This document shows positions 1 to 8,744 of a DNA stretch of 52,675 nt, piece by piece (positions within the stretch are counted from its first letter, which is position 1; each line of letters begins with the position of its first letter). Made by a program: the position numbers and the translations under genes. The stretch comes from DATFAS01 sp035254305 (lineage in GTDB: Bacteria > Bacillota > Bacilli > Aneurinibacillales > RAOX-1), in assembly GCA_035254305.1 (NCBI GenBank), contig DATFAS010000032.1, positions 1 through 52,675 of the forward strand, given 5' to 3'. A model generated the notes under the pieces. The model made no database searches and had not been told where the DNA came from. It was given only the letters and a program-made list of their open reading frames with translations.

Positions 1-1
1 C

Positions 2-442
2 TTCTTGCAGGGACTTGAAACCTTACCATTACGTATGGAACGACACGTAGAAAATGCACAAAAGGTAGCTGATTTCCTAGAGAAACATGAATTTGTTTCA
101 TGGGTGAACTACCCTGGACTTGAAACGAATCCATATCATCAATTAGCGAGGAAATACCTGCCAAAGGGCGCAGGATCAATCTTTACCTTTGGAATCAAAG
201 GCGGCAATGAGGAAGGAAAGAGATTTATTAACAGCTTGAAATTATTTAGCCATTTGGCTAACGTTGGCGACGCGAAATCATTAGTCATCCATCCAGCGAG
301 TACAACTCACCAGCAGTTAGATGAAGAAAGCCAACGTAAGGCTGGTGTGACACCAGATCTTATTCGTTTATCAATTGGCCTAGAAACGATTGATGATATC
401 CTACACGACTTAGATCAAGCACTACGTACCAGTCAAGGATAG
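2..442 (+). CDS. metY: O-acetylhomoserine sulfhydrylase, C-terminal part (5' end outside window)
   Basis: The frame is open at the left edge, so this is the last ~146 residues of a gene starting upstream. The fragment matches the C-terminal domain of the PLP-dependent Cys/Met metabolism enzymes of the O-acetylhomoserine aminocarboxypropyltransferase type: a conserved NVGDAKSLVIHPASTTH stretch (about residues 87-103 of the visible part) and a terminal RLSIGLE-x2-DDI segment. These enzymes join O-acetylhomoserine with sulfide to give homocysteine in methionine synthesis in the cytoplasm. The PLP lysine and the N-terminal half are not visible. A terminator follows. A related cystathionine synthase or lyase is less likely, because the NVGDAKSL motif is typical of the MetY branch. 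Confidence 0.85.
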   Translation, partial: FLQGLETLPLRMERHVENAQKVADFLEKHEFVSWVNYPGLETNPYHQLARKYLPKGAGSIFTFGIKGGNEEGKRFINSLKLFSHLANVGDAKSLVIHPASTTHQQLDEESQRKAGVTPDLIRLSIGLETIDDILHDLDQALRTSQG

Positions 443-480
443 TTCATTTGAAAAATAGAGTGAATGGGCCTATTTAGTCC

Positions 481-540
481 CCTTATAGTAGACCGAAAAA
501 GAGAGAGTACACTTATCTGTCTACTATATGGGTTTTTTTA
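481..540 (+). terminator. Rho-independent terminator after metY
   Basis: Arms at 481-493 and 519-532 (CC-T-TATAGTAGAC against GTCTACTATA-T-GGG) enclose a loop of about 25 nt and are followed by seven T residues (533-539). It lies 38 nt after the metY stop. Confidence 0.7.
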
Positions 541-956
541 TGAGGAAAAATTAGAAGACTAATACTAGGGTATTAATGATTGTGTGTTTCTACTAGACAC
601 TCCCTTCAAGATGGTTCTTTTGGACTATTTTGGAGGGGGTGTTTTGTTATTACAACAATATAATTCTGTGAATTTTATTTGTCTAATTTATGAAATGTCT
701 GTGAATTTTGTTGAATGAATGGGATATATGGTGTTGTTCATTTAATTCAAATAGTATTTTTGTGACATTTTTACTTTTTTGTTGTTTGTTTTGGGTATTT
801 TGTACTATTATTTATTGTAATCACTTAAGAATATTTTGGGTAATTATACCTAATATGTATTATGAATTATGGTGTATGTAGGTAATATAGACTAATCGAA
901 TTTAATGATTCCTATTGATGGAAAAATATTTAAAAATATGAAAGGAGGGATAAATC
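541..956. other. AT-rich intergenic region upstream of the chemoreceptor genes
   Basis: About 415 nt without a credible gene. It is strongly AT-rich. It holds one further hairpin (597-645, listed separately) and a good Shine-Dalgarno sequence (AAAGGAGG, 941-948) for the next gene. No convincing sigma-D or sigma-A promoter was found, although AT-rich -10-like hexamers are frequent between 820 and 900. Confidence 0.5.
597..645 (+). terminator. Possible second hairpin/terminator
   Basis: Arms 597-609 (ACACTCCCTTCAA) and 630-642 (TTGGAGGGGGTGT) pair over 13 positions with three G-T wobbles, and a short T-rich tract follows. It may be a second terminator, or a leader structure if transcription starts upstream of it. 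No gene lies between it and the previous terminator. Confidence 0.35.
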
Positions 957-2639
957 TTGAATATTAAATTAAAAGTAATATTTTCTTACCTTCTTATCAC
1001 TATTCTATTCATCGGGCTTAGTTTGTTTATGATTCATTCGATTTCGGTGATGGAAAACAATGGGGTGAATATCTTTCAAAAAGGATTAAGGCCCACTGGT
1101 TCAATAGCCCAAATCAGTAAGCTTGCAGAAAACACTCGTGTACAAATGCTGCAAAGTGTCCTTATGCAAAAATCTGATTTAACCAAAAATGCAGAGGCTA
1201 ATCTCGATGAAATTACAAAAATTAATGAGCAATATAGTCAACTAGAATTATCGAGTGACGAGAGAAGTATGTTTCAGGAATTTCAAAGTAACTGGTCTCA
1301 ATTTGCGGACAGAGTTAGGAAAAATATTAATCTAGTTAAAGAGCAAAAATACCAAGAAGCAGTGGAAGGGTTGAAATTGGGAGGGGTTCCATTCTCTAAG
1401 GCCAGTGATGATTTGACCCGACTTCTACAGTATTATGATCAACAAGCTCAGCATCTTGTTCAAAACAATACGATTGAATATGAAAAAACAAGTGAAATAA
1501 CGTACTTAATTTTGGCAATCGCCGTTATTCTATCACTTGGGATTGGATGGTTTGCTGGAAGAAAAGTGTCTATTCCTATCAGCCAATTAGCAGATCACAC
1601 AGTTAAAATTTCCAATGGTGATTTAACTTTAGAAAGGCTGCCTGTCACTAGTAAGGATGAATTGGGACAAACGACAGAATCCTTCAATAAAATGTTAGAA
1701 AAGTTAACTGATATTGTAACAACGGTAAAAATAAGCACAGGTGAAGTGGCGATGGCTGCAGAGGAAATGGCAGCCTCTACACAACAAGTAACAGATGTTT
1801 CTACAGAGATCTCACGGAGAATGCAGGATGTTGTACGCGATGCGGAAATAGGAAATCACAATGTTGAGGATGTTTCCCAGGCCTTGCTTGAACTTTCGTC
1901 TTTGATTCAAATGGCCAAGAAAAAAGCAGTTAGTTCCAAAACAAATTCTGATCTTACGTTAGAGATTGCCTTCCAGGGAAAAGAGACGGTTGAGGATGCC
2001 ATTTCACGTATGAACTTGATTAAAGAAAAGACAACTGAAATTGAACAGTTCATGAATAGTCTTTATCAGCATTCCCAAGAAATCCGGCTCATTAATGATA
2101 CGATTACTAAGATTGCCAATCAAACGAATCTTTTGGCCTTAAATGCAGCGATAGAAGCAGCAAGAGCAGGTGAGACAGGTCGTGGATTTGCAGTTGTAGC
2201 TGAAGAGGTGCGTAAATTGGCGGAGCATTCAAATCAGGAAGCAGGGAAAGTAAGTGAGATCATTAAGAAAATCACAGAGACTACTCAACGAACGGTAGAT
2301 GCAAGTCATCAAAGTACAATGGAGGTTGATCGTGGCGTTTCGATTGTACATAGCTCGGGGGAGGTTTTAGACCAAATAGTTTGTGCCGTGAAATCTACGG
2401 TAGAAGAAGTGGAAGGCATTGTTATTGTTACACAAGATGAAGTGGCAACGTCTGATAAAATTGTTTCTCTTATTTACAATTTGGCTACATTTATTGCAAG
2501 TACTTCAAGTAATGCGATGCAAGTAGCGACGGCTACTGGGGAAGCGACAGCTTCAATGCAAACGGTGGCAGTAAGCACACAACAACTAAATACCTTAGTT
2601 GTCGAACTTCATCAACTGGTTGATGTGTTTAAAACTTAA
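957..2639 (+). CDS. Methyl-accepting chemotaxis protein (4-helix-bundle sensor)
   Basis: A membrane chemoreceptor that would signal through CheW/CheA. The order is: TM1 (about residues 7-27), an extracytoplasmic helical region of about 150 residues like 4HB_MCP domains, TM2 (about 183-200), HAMP (about 200-253), then the coiled-coil signalling domain. The conserved hairpin tip with NQTNLLALNAAIEAARAGE lies near residues 385-405. The start is TTG at 957, set by AAAGGAGG at 941-948. The ligand cannot be told from sequence. The next gene, also a chemoreceptor, starts 28 nt downstream, so the two are probably co-transcribed. There is no CheB/CheR-binding pentapeptide at the C-terminus. Family assignment is sure; specificity is unknown. 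Confidence 0.93.
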   Translation: MNIKLKVIFSYLLITILFIGLSLFMIHSISVMENNGVNIFQKGLRPTGSIAQISKLAENTRVQMLQSVLMQKSDLTKNAEANLDEITKINEQYSQLELSSDERSMFQEFQSNWSQFADRVRKNINLVKEQKYQEAVEGLKLGGVPFSKASDDLTRLLQYYDQQAQHLVQNNTIEYEKTSEITYLILAIAVILSLGIGWFAGRKVSIPISQLADHTVKISNGDLTLERLPVTSKDELGQTTESFNKMLEKLTDIVTTVKISTGEVAMAAEEMAASTQQVTDVSTEISRRMQDVVRDAEIGNHNVEDVSQALLELSSLIQMAKKKAVSSKTNSDLTLEIAFQGKETVEDAISRMNLIKEKTTEIEQFMNSLYQHSQEIRLINDTITKIANQTNLLALNAAIEAARAGETGRGFAVVAEEVRKLAEHSNQEAGKVSEIIKKITETTQRTVDASHQSTMEVDRGVSIVHSSGEVLDQIVCAVKSTVEEVEGIVIVTQDEVATSDKIVSLIYNLATFIASTSSNAMQVATATGEATASMQTVAVSTQQLNTLVVELHQLVDVFKT

Positions 2640-2667
2640 GTTTTTAAAACGATTGTGAGGTAGAAAA

Positions 2668-4635
2668 ATGAAAACATTGAAATCAAAATTACTCTTTGTG
2701 TTTATTCCTATCGTTATTCTTTCTTTAGGTATCATTGCTTATATTAACCATCAGAAAGCTAAAGAGTTTTTGGAAGTCAATTTTCAAACAGAGGCAAATA
2801 TACGAGTACACTTTCTACAAGCGAAAATTGATGATTGGGTGCTTTCTGAAAAAAAAGCAGTAGAAATTTTTGCAAAAAGTAATCAAATAACTTCACCTAA
2901 CGAACAGATTAGTTATTTAAAATCACTTAGCCAAAAGAATCCTGAGTTTGAAATGGTTTTTGTCTCCAATGATTTGATCGGGAAAAACACCCAAACTTCA
3001 CTAGATTCTACATTAGATATTTCGGATCGAGAATATTTCAAAAGAAGTTCCCAAGGGGAAACAGTGATTAGTGAACCCATGATATCTAAAGCTACTGGGA
3101 AGTTGGTTGTGGTAATTGCTACACCGATCTATCGTAATACCCAAATTACTGGAGTGGCTGGAACAACTATTTTAGTAGATAAGTTACAAGAAGTAATTGC
3201 TTCAGAAAAACTTGGTAAAACAGGTTATGCCTATCTTTTCAATAAGGATGGATTAGTTATTGCCCATCCAAATAAAGACAATATTCTCAAATTAGATTTA
3301 CACTCTCTTAAGAATGAACAGTTAAATCAAGCCATAATTAATGCTATAAAAGGTAATTCAGGGCATGTAGAATATTCATTTGAGGGTATTGACAAATATG
3401 CCTTTTATTCCAAGACCTCTCAAATGGATTGGGGAATCGTACTAACGGCACCAGTTAATGAAGCGACCGAACAATTAAGCTATCTTGCAAAAATTTCTTT
3501 CGTAACAGCGGGTGTAGTCCTCTTCTTTACAATATTTACAATTTTTATTTTTGCTGGTCGATTCGTTCGGCCTATCCAAAGTCTAAGTCAATTAACTCAG
3601 CAAATTGCGCAAGGTGATCTTACAACTAAAAGTTCTATTCAAACGAAAGATGAAATTGGTACGTTAGCTGATCATTTTAACTTTATGATTGATAACATGC
3701 ATGGCCTTATCGTAAATATTAAGGAAGTATCTACTCATTTAAAACATTCTTCTGAAATTCTGGAATATAGTAGCCGTGAAACAAAGGATGCGTCTGAACA
3801 AGTAGCGATTACGATATCAGAATTGGCAAATGGTACCTCAGATATTGCCATGACAGTTCAGGATATATCCCAAGAAGTCACAGATACCACACAAACGATT
3901 CAAGAGGTCAATCACGTTACTACAGAAATGTTACATTCCTTCTCAGAGACTCAACAAGCTACTAAAAAAGGAAGTGAGTATTCAGAAATTGCTATTCGTA
4001 AAATGAACGAAATTCAAGATCAATCAGCAGAGAATGTATCACTTATGCATGATCTTGGATCCAAAACCAAAGAGATAACTGGCATTGTTGATCTCATTAA
4101 CTCCATTGCTTCACAAACCAATTTGTTGGCGCTTAATGCAGCGATAGAAGCAGCACGAGCGGGGGAACATGGAAAAGGTTTTTCAGTTGTTGCTGATGAA
4201 GTTCGACAATTAGCAGAACAAACGGCGATAGCAACCAATCAAATTCAAAATCTTATCAACCAAACACAAGAAAGAACAACAAAAGCCATTTCTTCTATTG
4301 AGAAAGAGCAGCAAGATATAAACCAAGGATTGGCTTATGTGCAGAACCTTGGTACGGTTTTCTCTACTATCAATGATACGATGGAACAGGTTGTTACAGA
4401 AGCACACCAGATGACACAATTTATGAAACAGCTTGAGGAAAAGAGTCAGGTCATAAGTGCCAGTATTGAAGGAATATCTGCAATAACGGAGGAAGCATCA
4501 GCTGGAGCCGAGCAGGTAAGTGCAGCTAGTCAACAGCAAGCCGCTTCCTCTCACCAAATCTCCATGGATGCAGAATCTCTTAGTAAATTAGCCCAAAATT
4601 TAGATGAGGTTACCAAACAATTTAAAATTCAATAG
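2668..4635 (+). CDS. Methyl-accepting chemotaxis protein (dCache-type sensor)
   Basis: A second chemoreceptor of 655 residues. TM1 is at about residues 7-24. A large extracellular region (about 30-275) carries Cache-like features: a DISDREYFKRS stretch near residue 110 and a GKTGYAYLFNKDGLVIAHP stretch near 185, typical of double Cache domains that bind small ligands such as amino or organic acids. TM2 is near 275-297, followed by HAMP (about 297-350) and a signalling domain with the conserved SQTNLLALNAAIEAARAGE tip near 482-500. The sensor type differs from its upstream neighbour, so the pair probably widens ligand range rather than being a recent duplication. GTGAGGT precedes the ATG. It ends at a terminator shared with convergent asnB. 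Confidence 0.93.
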   Translation: MKTLKSKLLFVFIPIVILSLGIIAYINHQKAKEFLEVNFQTEANIRVHFLQAKIDDWVLSEKKAVEIFAKSNQITSPNEQISYLKSLSQKNPEFEMVFVSNDLIGKNTQTSLDSTLDISDREYFKRSSQGETVISEPMISKATGKLVVVIATPIYRNTQITGVAGTTILVDKLQEVIASEKLGKTGYAYLFNKDGLVIAHPNKDNILKLDLHSLKNEQLNQAIINAIKGNSGHVEYSFEGIDKYAFYSKTSQMDWGIVLTAPVNEATEQLSYLAKISFVTAGVVLFFTIFTIFIFAGRFVRPIQSLSQLTQQIAQGDLTTKSSIQTKDEIGTLADHFNFMIDNMHGLIVNIKEVSTHLKHSSEILEYSSRETKDASEQVAITISELANGTSDIAMTVQDISQEVTDTTQTIQEVNHVTTEMLHSFSETQQATKKGSEYSEIAIRKMNEIQDQSAENVSLMHDLGSKTKEITGIVDLINSIASQTNLLALNAAIEAARAGEHGKGFSVVADEVRQLAEQTAIATNQIQNLINQTQERTTKAISSIEKEQQDINQGLAYVQNLGTVFSTINDTMEQVVTEAHQMTQFMKQLEEKSQVISASIEGISAITEEASAGAEQVSAASQQQAASSHQISMDAESLSKLAQNLDEVTKQFKIQ

Positions 4636-4697
4636 ACATAAAATGCCTTTCATCCTAATTCATTCATATTAAATTAGGCATGAATCAATAATTAAAT

Positions 4698-4734
4698 AAA
4701 GCCGAGGATTGTTCTAATCCTTGGCTTTATTATA
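4698..4734. terminator. Bidirectional terminator between chemoreceptor genes and asnB
   Basis: A near-perfect 13-bp stem (4698-4710 with 4716-4728; AAAGCCGAGGATT and AATCC-T-TGGCTTT), a 5-nt loop, and T/A-rich flanks on both sides. It suits the convergent arrangement. Confidence 0.75.
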
Positions 4735-4740
4735 TTTAAC

Positions 4741-4772
4741 TAAAAAAGCGTGAATTCCGAAGAACCCACGCT
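4741..4772 (-). terminator. Terminator of asnB with UUCG loop
   Basis: Read on the minus strand, AGCGTGGGTTC - TTCG - GAATTCACGCT forms an 11-bp stem (two G-T pairs) capped by a UUCG tetraloop, followed by TTTTTTA. It begins 7 nt after the asnB stop. Confidence 0.85.
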
Positions 4773-4778
4773 AACCTA

Positions 4779-6701
4779 TTAACAAATATTCATAGACTCT
4801 AAGTTTTTCCTTCTAGTATCGATAAACGGACTGACATATGGTCCAAACGAATATTTTTCTTCGATAAAAATTTGGTGCCATAGCATGAACACTAGGATTG
4901 TCCATAATTTACGGCCGTGATCGGCCTTGCCTTCTTTATGCTCGTCTAGCATGAACATAATGAACGCCTTGTTAATGTATTCATCTACTTCTGCATCCTG
5001 AATGAGTTCCTTTGCCCAGGAATAGAATTCCCCACGTAGCCATACACGAGTTGGAACAGGGAAGCCAAGCTTTTTACGTGTTTTAATCTGTGAAGGGAGG
5101 ATATCCTTCATAGCTTCTCTTAGAACATGTTTGGTTGTTCCATTCGCAATCTTGTATTCCGTTGGGATCTTGGCGGCAAATTCGAACACCTTCGGATCAA
5201 CAAAAGGAACACGCAGCTCCAAGGAATTAGCCATGGTCATTTTGTCAGCCTTCATGAGAATATTTCCGCGAAGCCATGTATGAATATCGAGGTATTGCAT
5301 TTTAGTTACATCATCATAATTTGCAGCATTTTTATAAATACTAGCTGTGATATCATACGGGCTAATATAATTAGGATCAGTTCCGAGGTTGGACATAACA
5401 ACCTTTTCTTTAAGTTCCTCACTAAAAATTAATGCATTTCCAAAGAAACGTTCCTCAACTGATTTTGCACCGCGAATGAAGAAATTCTTCCCTTTCGTTC
5501 CTTCAGGTAAAAGGCCTGCAAATTGCTTAAGAGAAGATCTCATAAATGAAGGCATATTTGTCAGCATTCGTAACGAATGAGGCTCTCGGTAGATATTGTA
5601 TCCACCGAAAAACTCGTCAGCGCCTTCACCGGATAGTACAACTGTTACATGTTTACTTGCAAGCTCTGCTACAAAATATAAGGCAATAGCTGAGGGATCG
5701 GCAACCGGCTCATCTTGATGCCAAATGAGACGAGGAAGCTCACTTAGATATCGATCCGCTGAAATCTTCACCTCATGATGATCCGTTTTTAGAAACTGGC
5801 TTGTTTCACGTGCGATATCGAGTTCACTATACCCTGGAATATCAAAACCTACCGTAAATGTTTTTACTTCTTCATGTTGTCTTAGCAATGCAACGATCGA
5901 GCTCGAATCGATTCCGCTAGATAAGAATGCACCGCGGGGAACATCACTTACACGGTGTTTGTCAACAGAATTTTTCAGGATTTCTCTTGTTCCCTCTACA
6001 TAATAGGAGAAAGGTTTATGTTCAGGAGTAAATTCTACATTCCAATAAGGGTCTATATTCATCTGACCATCTTTAATAATCATAGAATGGCCAGGAGGTA
6101 GTTTATGAATGCCATCAAACATGGTTTCTGGATCAGGAACATATTGGAAGGTTAAGTAATGATAAAAGGAGGTTGTGTTTACCTTTTTCTTTACTCCAGC
6201 AACCTTTAATAAGCTTTTGATTTCTGAGCCAAACGCATAGGTATCCGTTGTTTTTGTCCAATAAAAGGGTTTAATTCCAAAGTGGTCACGGGCGCCGAAT
6301 AAGATCTGTTTCTTTCGGTCCCAGATCATAAAGGCAAACATTCCACGTAGATGCTTAGGACAATCAAAACCGACCTCTTCGTATAGATGTACAATGGTTT
6401 CTGTATCCGATTCTGTTTTAAAATGGTGACCGCGCTCTTTAAGCCATTTCTGTAGTTCTTGGTAATTATAAATTTCTCCATTAAATGCGATCCAAATATC
6501 CCCGTCTTCATTCGACAGAGGCTGTTTACCACCTTCTAGATCAATAATACTAAGTCGACGAAAGCCAAGACCGACATGTTGATCAATATGAATTCCAGTA
6601 TCATCAGGACCACGGTGAGTGATGATATCTGTCATATCTTTGAGATGTTCAGTGGATACCGGATGGTTTTTTATATTATAAAGAGCAACAAATCCACACA
6701 T
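4779..6701 (-). CDS. asnB: Asparagine synthase (glutamine-hydrolysing)
   Basis: Converts aspartate, glutamine and ATP to asparagine, glutamate, AMP and PPi in the cytoplasm. The 640 residues match the AsnB family length. The N-terminal glutaminase domain begins MCGFV, giving the catalytic Cys2, and contains the FNGEIYN motif. The synthetase domain has the ATP pyrophosphatase loop SSGIDSS near residue 263 and an SGEGADE motif. In B. subtilis, AsnB-type enzymes also include one acting on peptidoglycan meso-diaminopimelate, so amidation of cell-wall precursors is an alternative. A good ribosome site (AAGGAGC) precedes the ATG. It is transcribed against both neighbours and lies where comEA would be expected upstream of comEB. 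Confidence 0.92.
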   Translation of the reverse strand: MCGFVALYNIKNHPVSTEHLKDMTDIITHRGPDDTGIHIDQHVGLGFRRLSIIDLEGGKQPLSNEDGDIWIAFNGEIYNYQELQKWLKERGHHFKTESDTETIVHLYEEVGFDCPKHLRGMFAFMIWDRKKQILFGARDHFGIKPFYWTKTTDTYAFGSEIKSLLKVAGVKKKVNTTSFYHYLTFQYVPDPETMFDGIHKLPPGHSMIIKDGQMNIDPYWNVEFTPEHKPFSYYVEGTREILKNSVDKHRVSDVPRGAFLSSGIDSSSIVALLRQHEEVKTFTVGFDIPGYSELDIARETSQFLKTDHHEVKISADRYLSELPRLIWHQDEPVADPSAIALYFVAELASKHVTVVLSGEGADEFFGGYNIYREPHSLRMLTNMPSFMRSSLKQFAGLLPEGTKGKNFFIRGAKSVEERFFGNALIFSEELKEKVVMSNLGTDPNYISPYDITASIYKNAANYDDVTKMQYLDIHTWLRGNILMKADKMTMANSLELRVPFVDPKVFEFAAKIPTEYKIANGTTKHVLREAMKDILPSQIKTRKKLGFPVPTRVWLRGEFYSWAKELIQDAEVDEYINKAFIMFMLDEHKEGKADHGRKLWTILVFMLWHQIFIEEKYSFGPYVSPFIDTRRKNLESMNIC

Positions 6702-6741
6702 AATAAAGCTCCTTTTTCCCTAGAAAATAAGTACAGACTAA

Positions 6742-6770
6742 ACTTTAACATGCTTTTCCTCTATAATCAA
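6742..6770 (-). promoter_or_regulatory. Probable sigma-A promoter of asnB
   Basis: On the minus strand TTGATT (6765-6770), a 17-nt spacer, then TAAAGT (6742-6747). It lies 41 nt upstream of the asnB start. The same segment read on the plus strand contains TATAAT (6762-6767), which may serve comEB, but with a poor -35. Confidence 0.45.
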
Positions 6771-6837
6771 TGTATCATACCTCCCGAGAAGAAGGGGGAA
6801 AAGCAACGATTAATTGTTTAAATAGGGGGAGTCAGGA

Positions 6838-7332
6838 ATGAGAAAATCTTGGGATTTATATTTTATGGATATGGCCTATATGGCATCAACTCGTGCCACT
6901 TGCCCTAGGCGTTTTGTTGGGGCTGTATTATGTAAAGACAAAAAGCTTCTAGGGAGTGGCTATAACGGTGCACCTATGGGTGTAGGGGATTGCTATGAAG
7001 AGGGCTGTATGCTTGTACAAAATTACGAGGAAGAAGATGGCCAGTTGGTTAAGAAGGAGAGGTGCACCCGAACGATTCATGCCGAACAAAATTTGCTTCT
7101 TTTCACAGATCGTGATGATCGCGTAGGGGCAACGGTTTATGTAACCGACCAACCATGCTGGGTATGCGCGAATCTCTTAGCCAACAGTGGGGTTACAGAA
7201 ATCGTGTATCACAGACCGTATAGTAAGGATGATATCAAGGTAAAACAATTAATGGAACGAAAAGGAATTTCCTTTCGACAATTAGTGGAGTATGTTCCAC
7301 CGGAGGGAATTGTGAGAGAAGTAGTAGAATAA
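6838..7332 (+). CDS. comEB: ComE operon protein 2, deoxycytidylate deaminase family
   Basis: A 164-residue zinc deaminase of the dCMP deaminase family. The motif HAEQN (near residue 81) supplies the zinc ligand and catalytic Glu, and PCWVCANLL (near 108) the two Cys ligands. Further Cys and His residues in the first 60 positions resemble the second zinc site of dCMP deaminases. The reaction is dCMP to dUMP, feeding dTMP synthesis. In B. subtilis this gene lies in the comE operon although it is dispensable for DNA uptake. Here comEA is absent upstream, and comEC is separated by two genes. The start ATG follows AGGGGGAGT. Confidence 0.93.
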   Translation: MRKSWDLYFMDMAYMASTRATCPRRFVGAVLCKDKKLLGSGYNGAPMGVGDCYEEGCMLVQNYEEEDGQLVKKERCTRTIHAEQNLLLFTDRDDRVGATVYVTDQPCWVCANLLANSGVTEIVYHRPYSKDDIKVKQLMERKGISFRQLVEYVPPEGIVREVVE

Positions 7333-7407
7333 ACGAAAGCCCCTTTTGTTTTAAAGAAAAAGAAAGTATAATAATGGATATTAAAAACATTATGGAGGAT
7401 TAATGCG

Positions 7408-7713
7408 TTGACTGTGTCAATAATGAATACGATCATGGAAGGCGCTAACCTACTGATTAGGTTATACTATTTTGCCTTAATCGGTCGGATATTACTGTCT
7501 TGGCTTCCACAGCTTCAGGAGAATCGAATTGCTGTATTTATATACAACATTACGGAGCCTTATTTAGCAGTTTTTAGGCGGATTATTCCACCACTTGGGA
7601 TGATTGACCTGTCACCGATTGCAGCCTTTTTTATTTATAACTGGTTATCCCAGTTTTTACTAAGTGGGTTACGTTCTGTATTATTTTTTGTTTTAAGGTA
7701 CACAGGAATATGA
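7408..7713 (+). CDS. YggT family membrane protein
   Basis: A 101-residue protein with two strongly hydrophobic segments (about residues 13-35 and 70-95) and the PYL-x3-RRIIPP-x3-IDLSPI core typical of the YggT family. Members elsewhere are linked to osmotic tolerance, membrane organisation or division-site proteins (YlmG); no biochemical activity is established. The start is TTG at 7408, 9 nt from GGAGG at 7394-7398; the ATG at 7402 is out of frame and stops at once. An ATG at 7423 is the alternative. Its place between comEB and the TerC gene is unusual, since YggT genes commonly sit near sepF. Confidence 0.85.
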   Translation: MTVSIMNTIMEGANLLIRLYYFALIGRILLSWLPQLQENRIAVFIYNITEPYLAVFRRIIPPLGMIDLSPIAAFFIYNWLSQFLLSGLRSVLFFVLRYTGI

Positions 7714-7739
7714 TATAATATTTCTAAGTTAGAAATAGC

Positions 7740-7903
7740 TGATTTAGCTAAAGGGGAGTAGCTGCAAGAACCTTATGGTTCTTGATACAATTGCCGTCAT
7801 TTCGGAATTTAAGATTCCCGGTATTGTAGGTACAATGTGCTTCGCGAGACCTTTGCTTGATCTAATTGGGGATTATTCTCCATTTAGATAAAGCAAAGGT
7901 CTC
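7740..7903 (+). promoter_or_regulatory. yybP-ykoY (manganese) riboswitch with terminator
   Basis: The segment carries the class signature AAAGGGGAGTAG (7750-7761), a helical arm at 7763-7784 (CAAGAACC / GGTTCTTG) and a GAGACCTTTGCTT 3' segment (7846-7858). That 3' segment can close the aptamer's basal helix with AAAGG near 7750, or instead form a 13-bp terminator stem with AAGCAAAGGTCTC (7891-7903), followed by a T-rich run. The two structures exclude each other, as expected for a metal-induced ON switch. It lies 33 nt upstream of a TerC-family gene, the classic partner of this riboswitch. Mn(II) specificity is established for the class, not tested here. Confidence 0.93.
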
Positions 7904-7936
7904 TTTTATTTTATTTATGAATGGGGGAAGAAAGTG

Positions 7937-8617
7937 ATGGAGGGCAATTTTATTATTGGATTAATTCAGATCATGTTCATCAACATTGTTCTAAGTGGTG
8001 ACAACGCCGTTGTTATTGCCCTAGCTTGTAGAAATCTTCCAAAGTTACAGCAAAAGAAAGCTGTTTTTTGGGGAAGTGCTGGAGCTATTATTTTAAGGGT
8101 GGTATTAACTTTTATTGCGGTGTGGCTTCTAGAGATTCCATTTCTGCAGGTGCTTGGAAGCATTCTTCTTCTTTGGATTGCGATAAAACTCCTTAAAGGA
8201 GAGGGAGAAGAAGAGGAATTAAAAAGTGGATCAAATATTGTTGAAGCTATCAAAACGATCATACTAGCAGACCTGATCATGAGTCTTGATAATGTGGTTG
8301 CAGTAGCGGGAGCTGCTGGAGGAAATATGCTTCTGATTGGAATTGGTTTGGCCTTAAGTATTCCATTGATTGTTTGGGGTAGCCAGCTGCTTATGAAGCT
8401 AATGAATCGATTCCCGATAATCGTAACAATTGGAGCTGCATTGCTTGGCTATACAGCAGGAGAAATGATTCTTCATGATAAGGCAGTTGGTCATACGCTT
8501 GCCACTGCATTTCCTTTTGCGGAGCATATCATACCAGTGATTACATTGCTTCTGGTGATTATCATTGGAAAATATCAAGCAAAACCAAAGCAGGACCCTT
8601 TAAGAGAAGTATCTTAA
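7937..8617 (+). CDS. TerC family protein (YjbE-type), probable manganese exporter
   Basis: A 226-residue polytopic membrane protein with about seven hydrophobic segments. It has the paired acidic motifs of TerC proteins: VLSGDNAVVIALA near residue 18 and MSLDNVVAVAGAA near 115, whose Asp/Asn residues probably bind metal. The middle EEEELKSGSN stretch is a cytoplasmic loop. This subfamily is regularly controlled by yybP-ykoY riboswitches, and relatives export Mn(II) or help load Mn into secreted enzymes. Here the riboswitch lies directly upstream. ATG at 7937 is preferred (GGGGGA, 8 nt away); a GTG at 7934 is possible. Confidence 0.92.
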   Translation: MEGNFIIGLIQIMFINIVLSGDNAVVIALACRNLPKLQQKKAVFWGSAGAIILRVVLTFIAVWLLEIPFLQVLGSILLLWIAIKLLKGEGEEEELKSGSNIVEAIKTIILADLIMSLDNVVAVAGAAGGNMLLIGIGLALSIPLIVWGSQLLMKLMNRFPIIVTIGAALLGYTAGEMILHDKAVGHTLATAFPFAEHIIPVITLLLVIIIGKYQAKPKQDPLREVS

Positions 8618-8632
8618 AAGATGATTTTTTAT

Positions 8633-8658
8633 GGCTTTTCCGTCGGAAAGGCCTTTTT
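8633..8658 (+). terminator. Terminator after the TerC gene
   Basis: GGCTTTTCC (8633-8641) pairs with GGAAAGGCC (8645-8653) around a 3-nt loop, followed by five T residues. It separates the Mn-controlled unit from comEC, which must therefore have its own promoter or depend on readthrough. Confidence 0.85.
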
Positions 8659-8684
8659 CTATCGCTTCCCCTATGAAGGTAAGC

Positions 8685-8712
8685 TTTATATACTGATAAT
8701 AAAGTATATAAA
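8685..8712 (+). repeat. Perfect inverted repeat upstream of comEC
   Basis: TTTATATACT (8685-8694) and AGTATATAAA (8703-8712) form a perfect 10-bp dyad with an 8-nt spacer. It ends directly before the comEC Shine-Dalgarno sequence (GGGAGGAGGGG). It may be an operator or an mRNA hairpin masking translation. It does not match the AAAA-N5-TTTT ComK box. Confidence 0.6.
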
Positions 8713-8744
8713 GGGAGGAGGGGAATTTTATTCAGGAACGGCCA

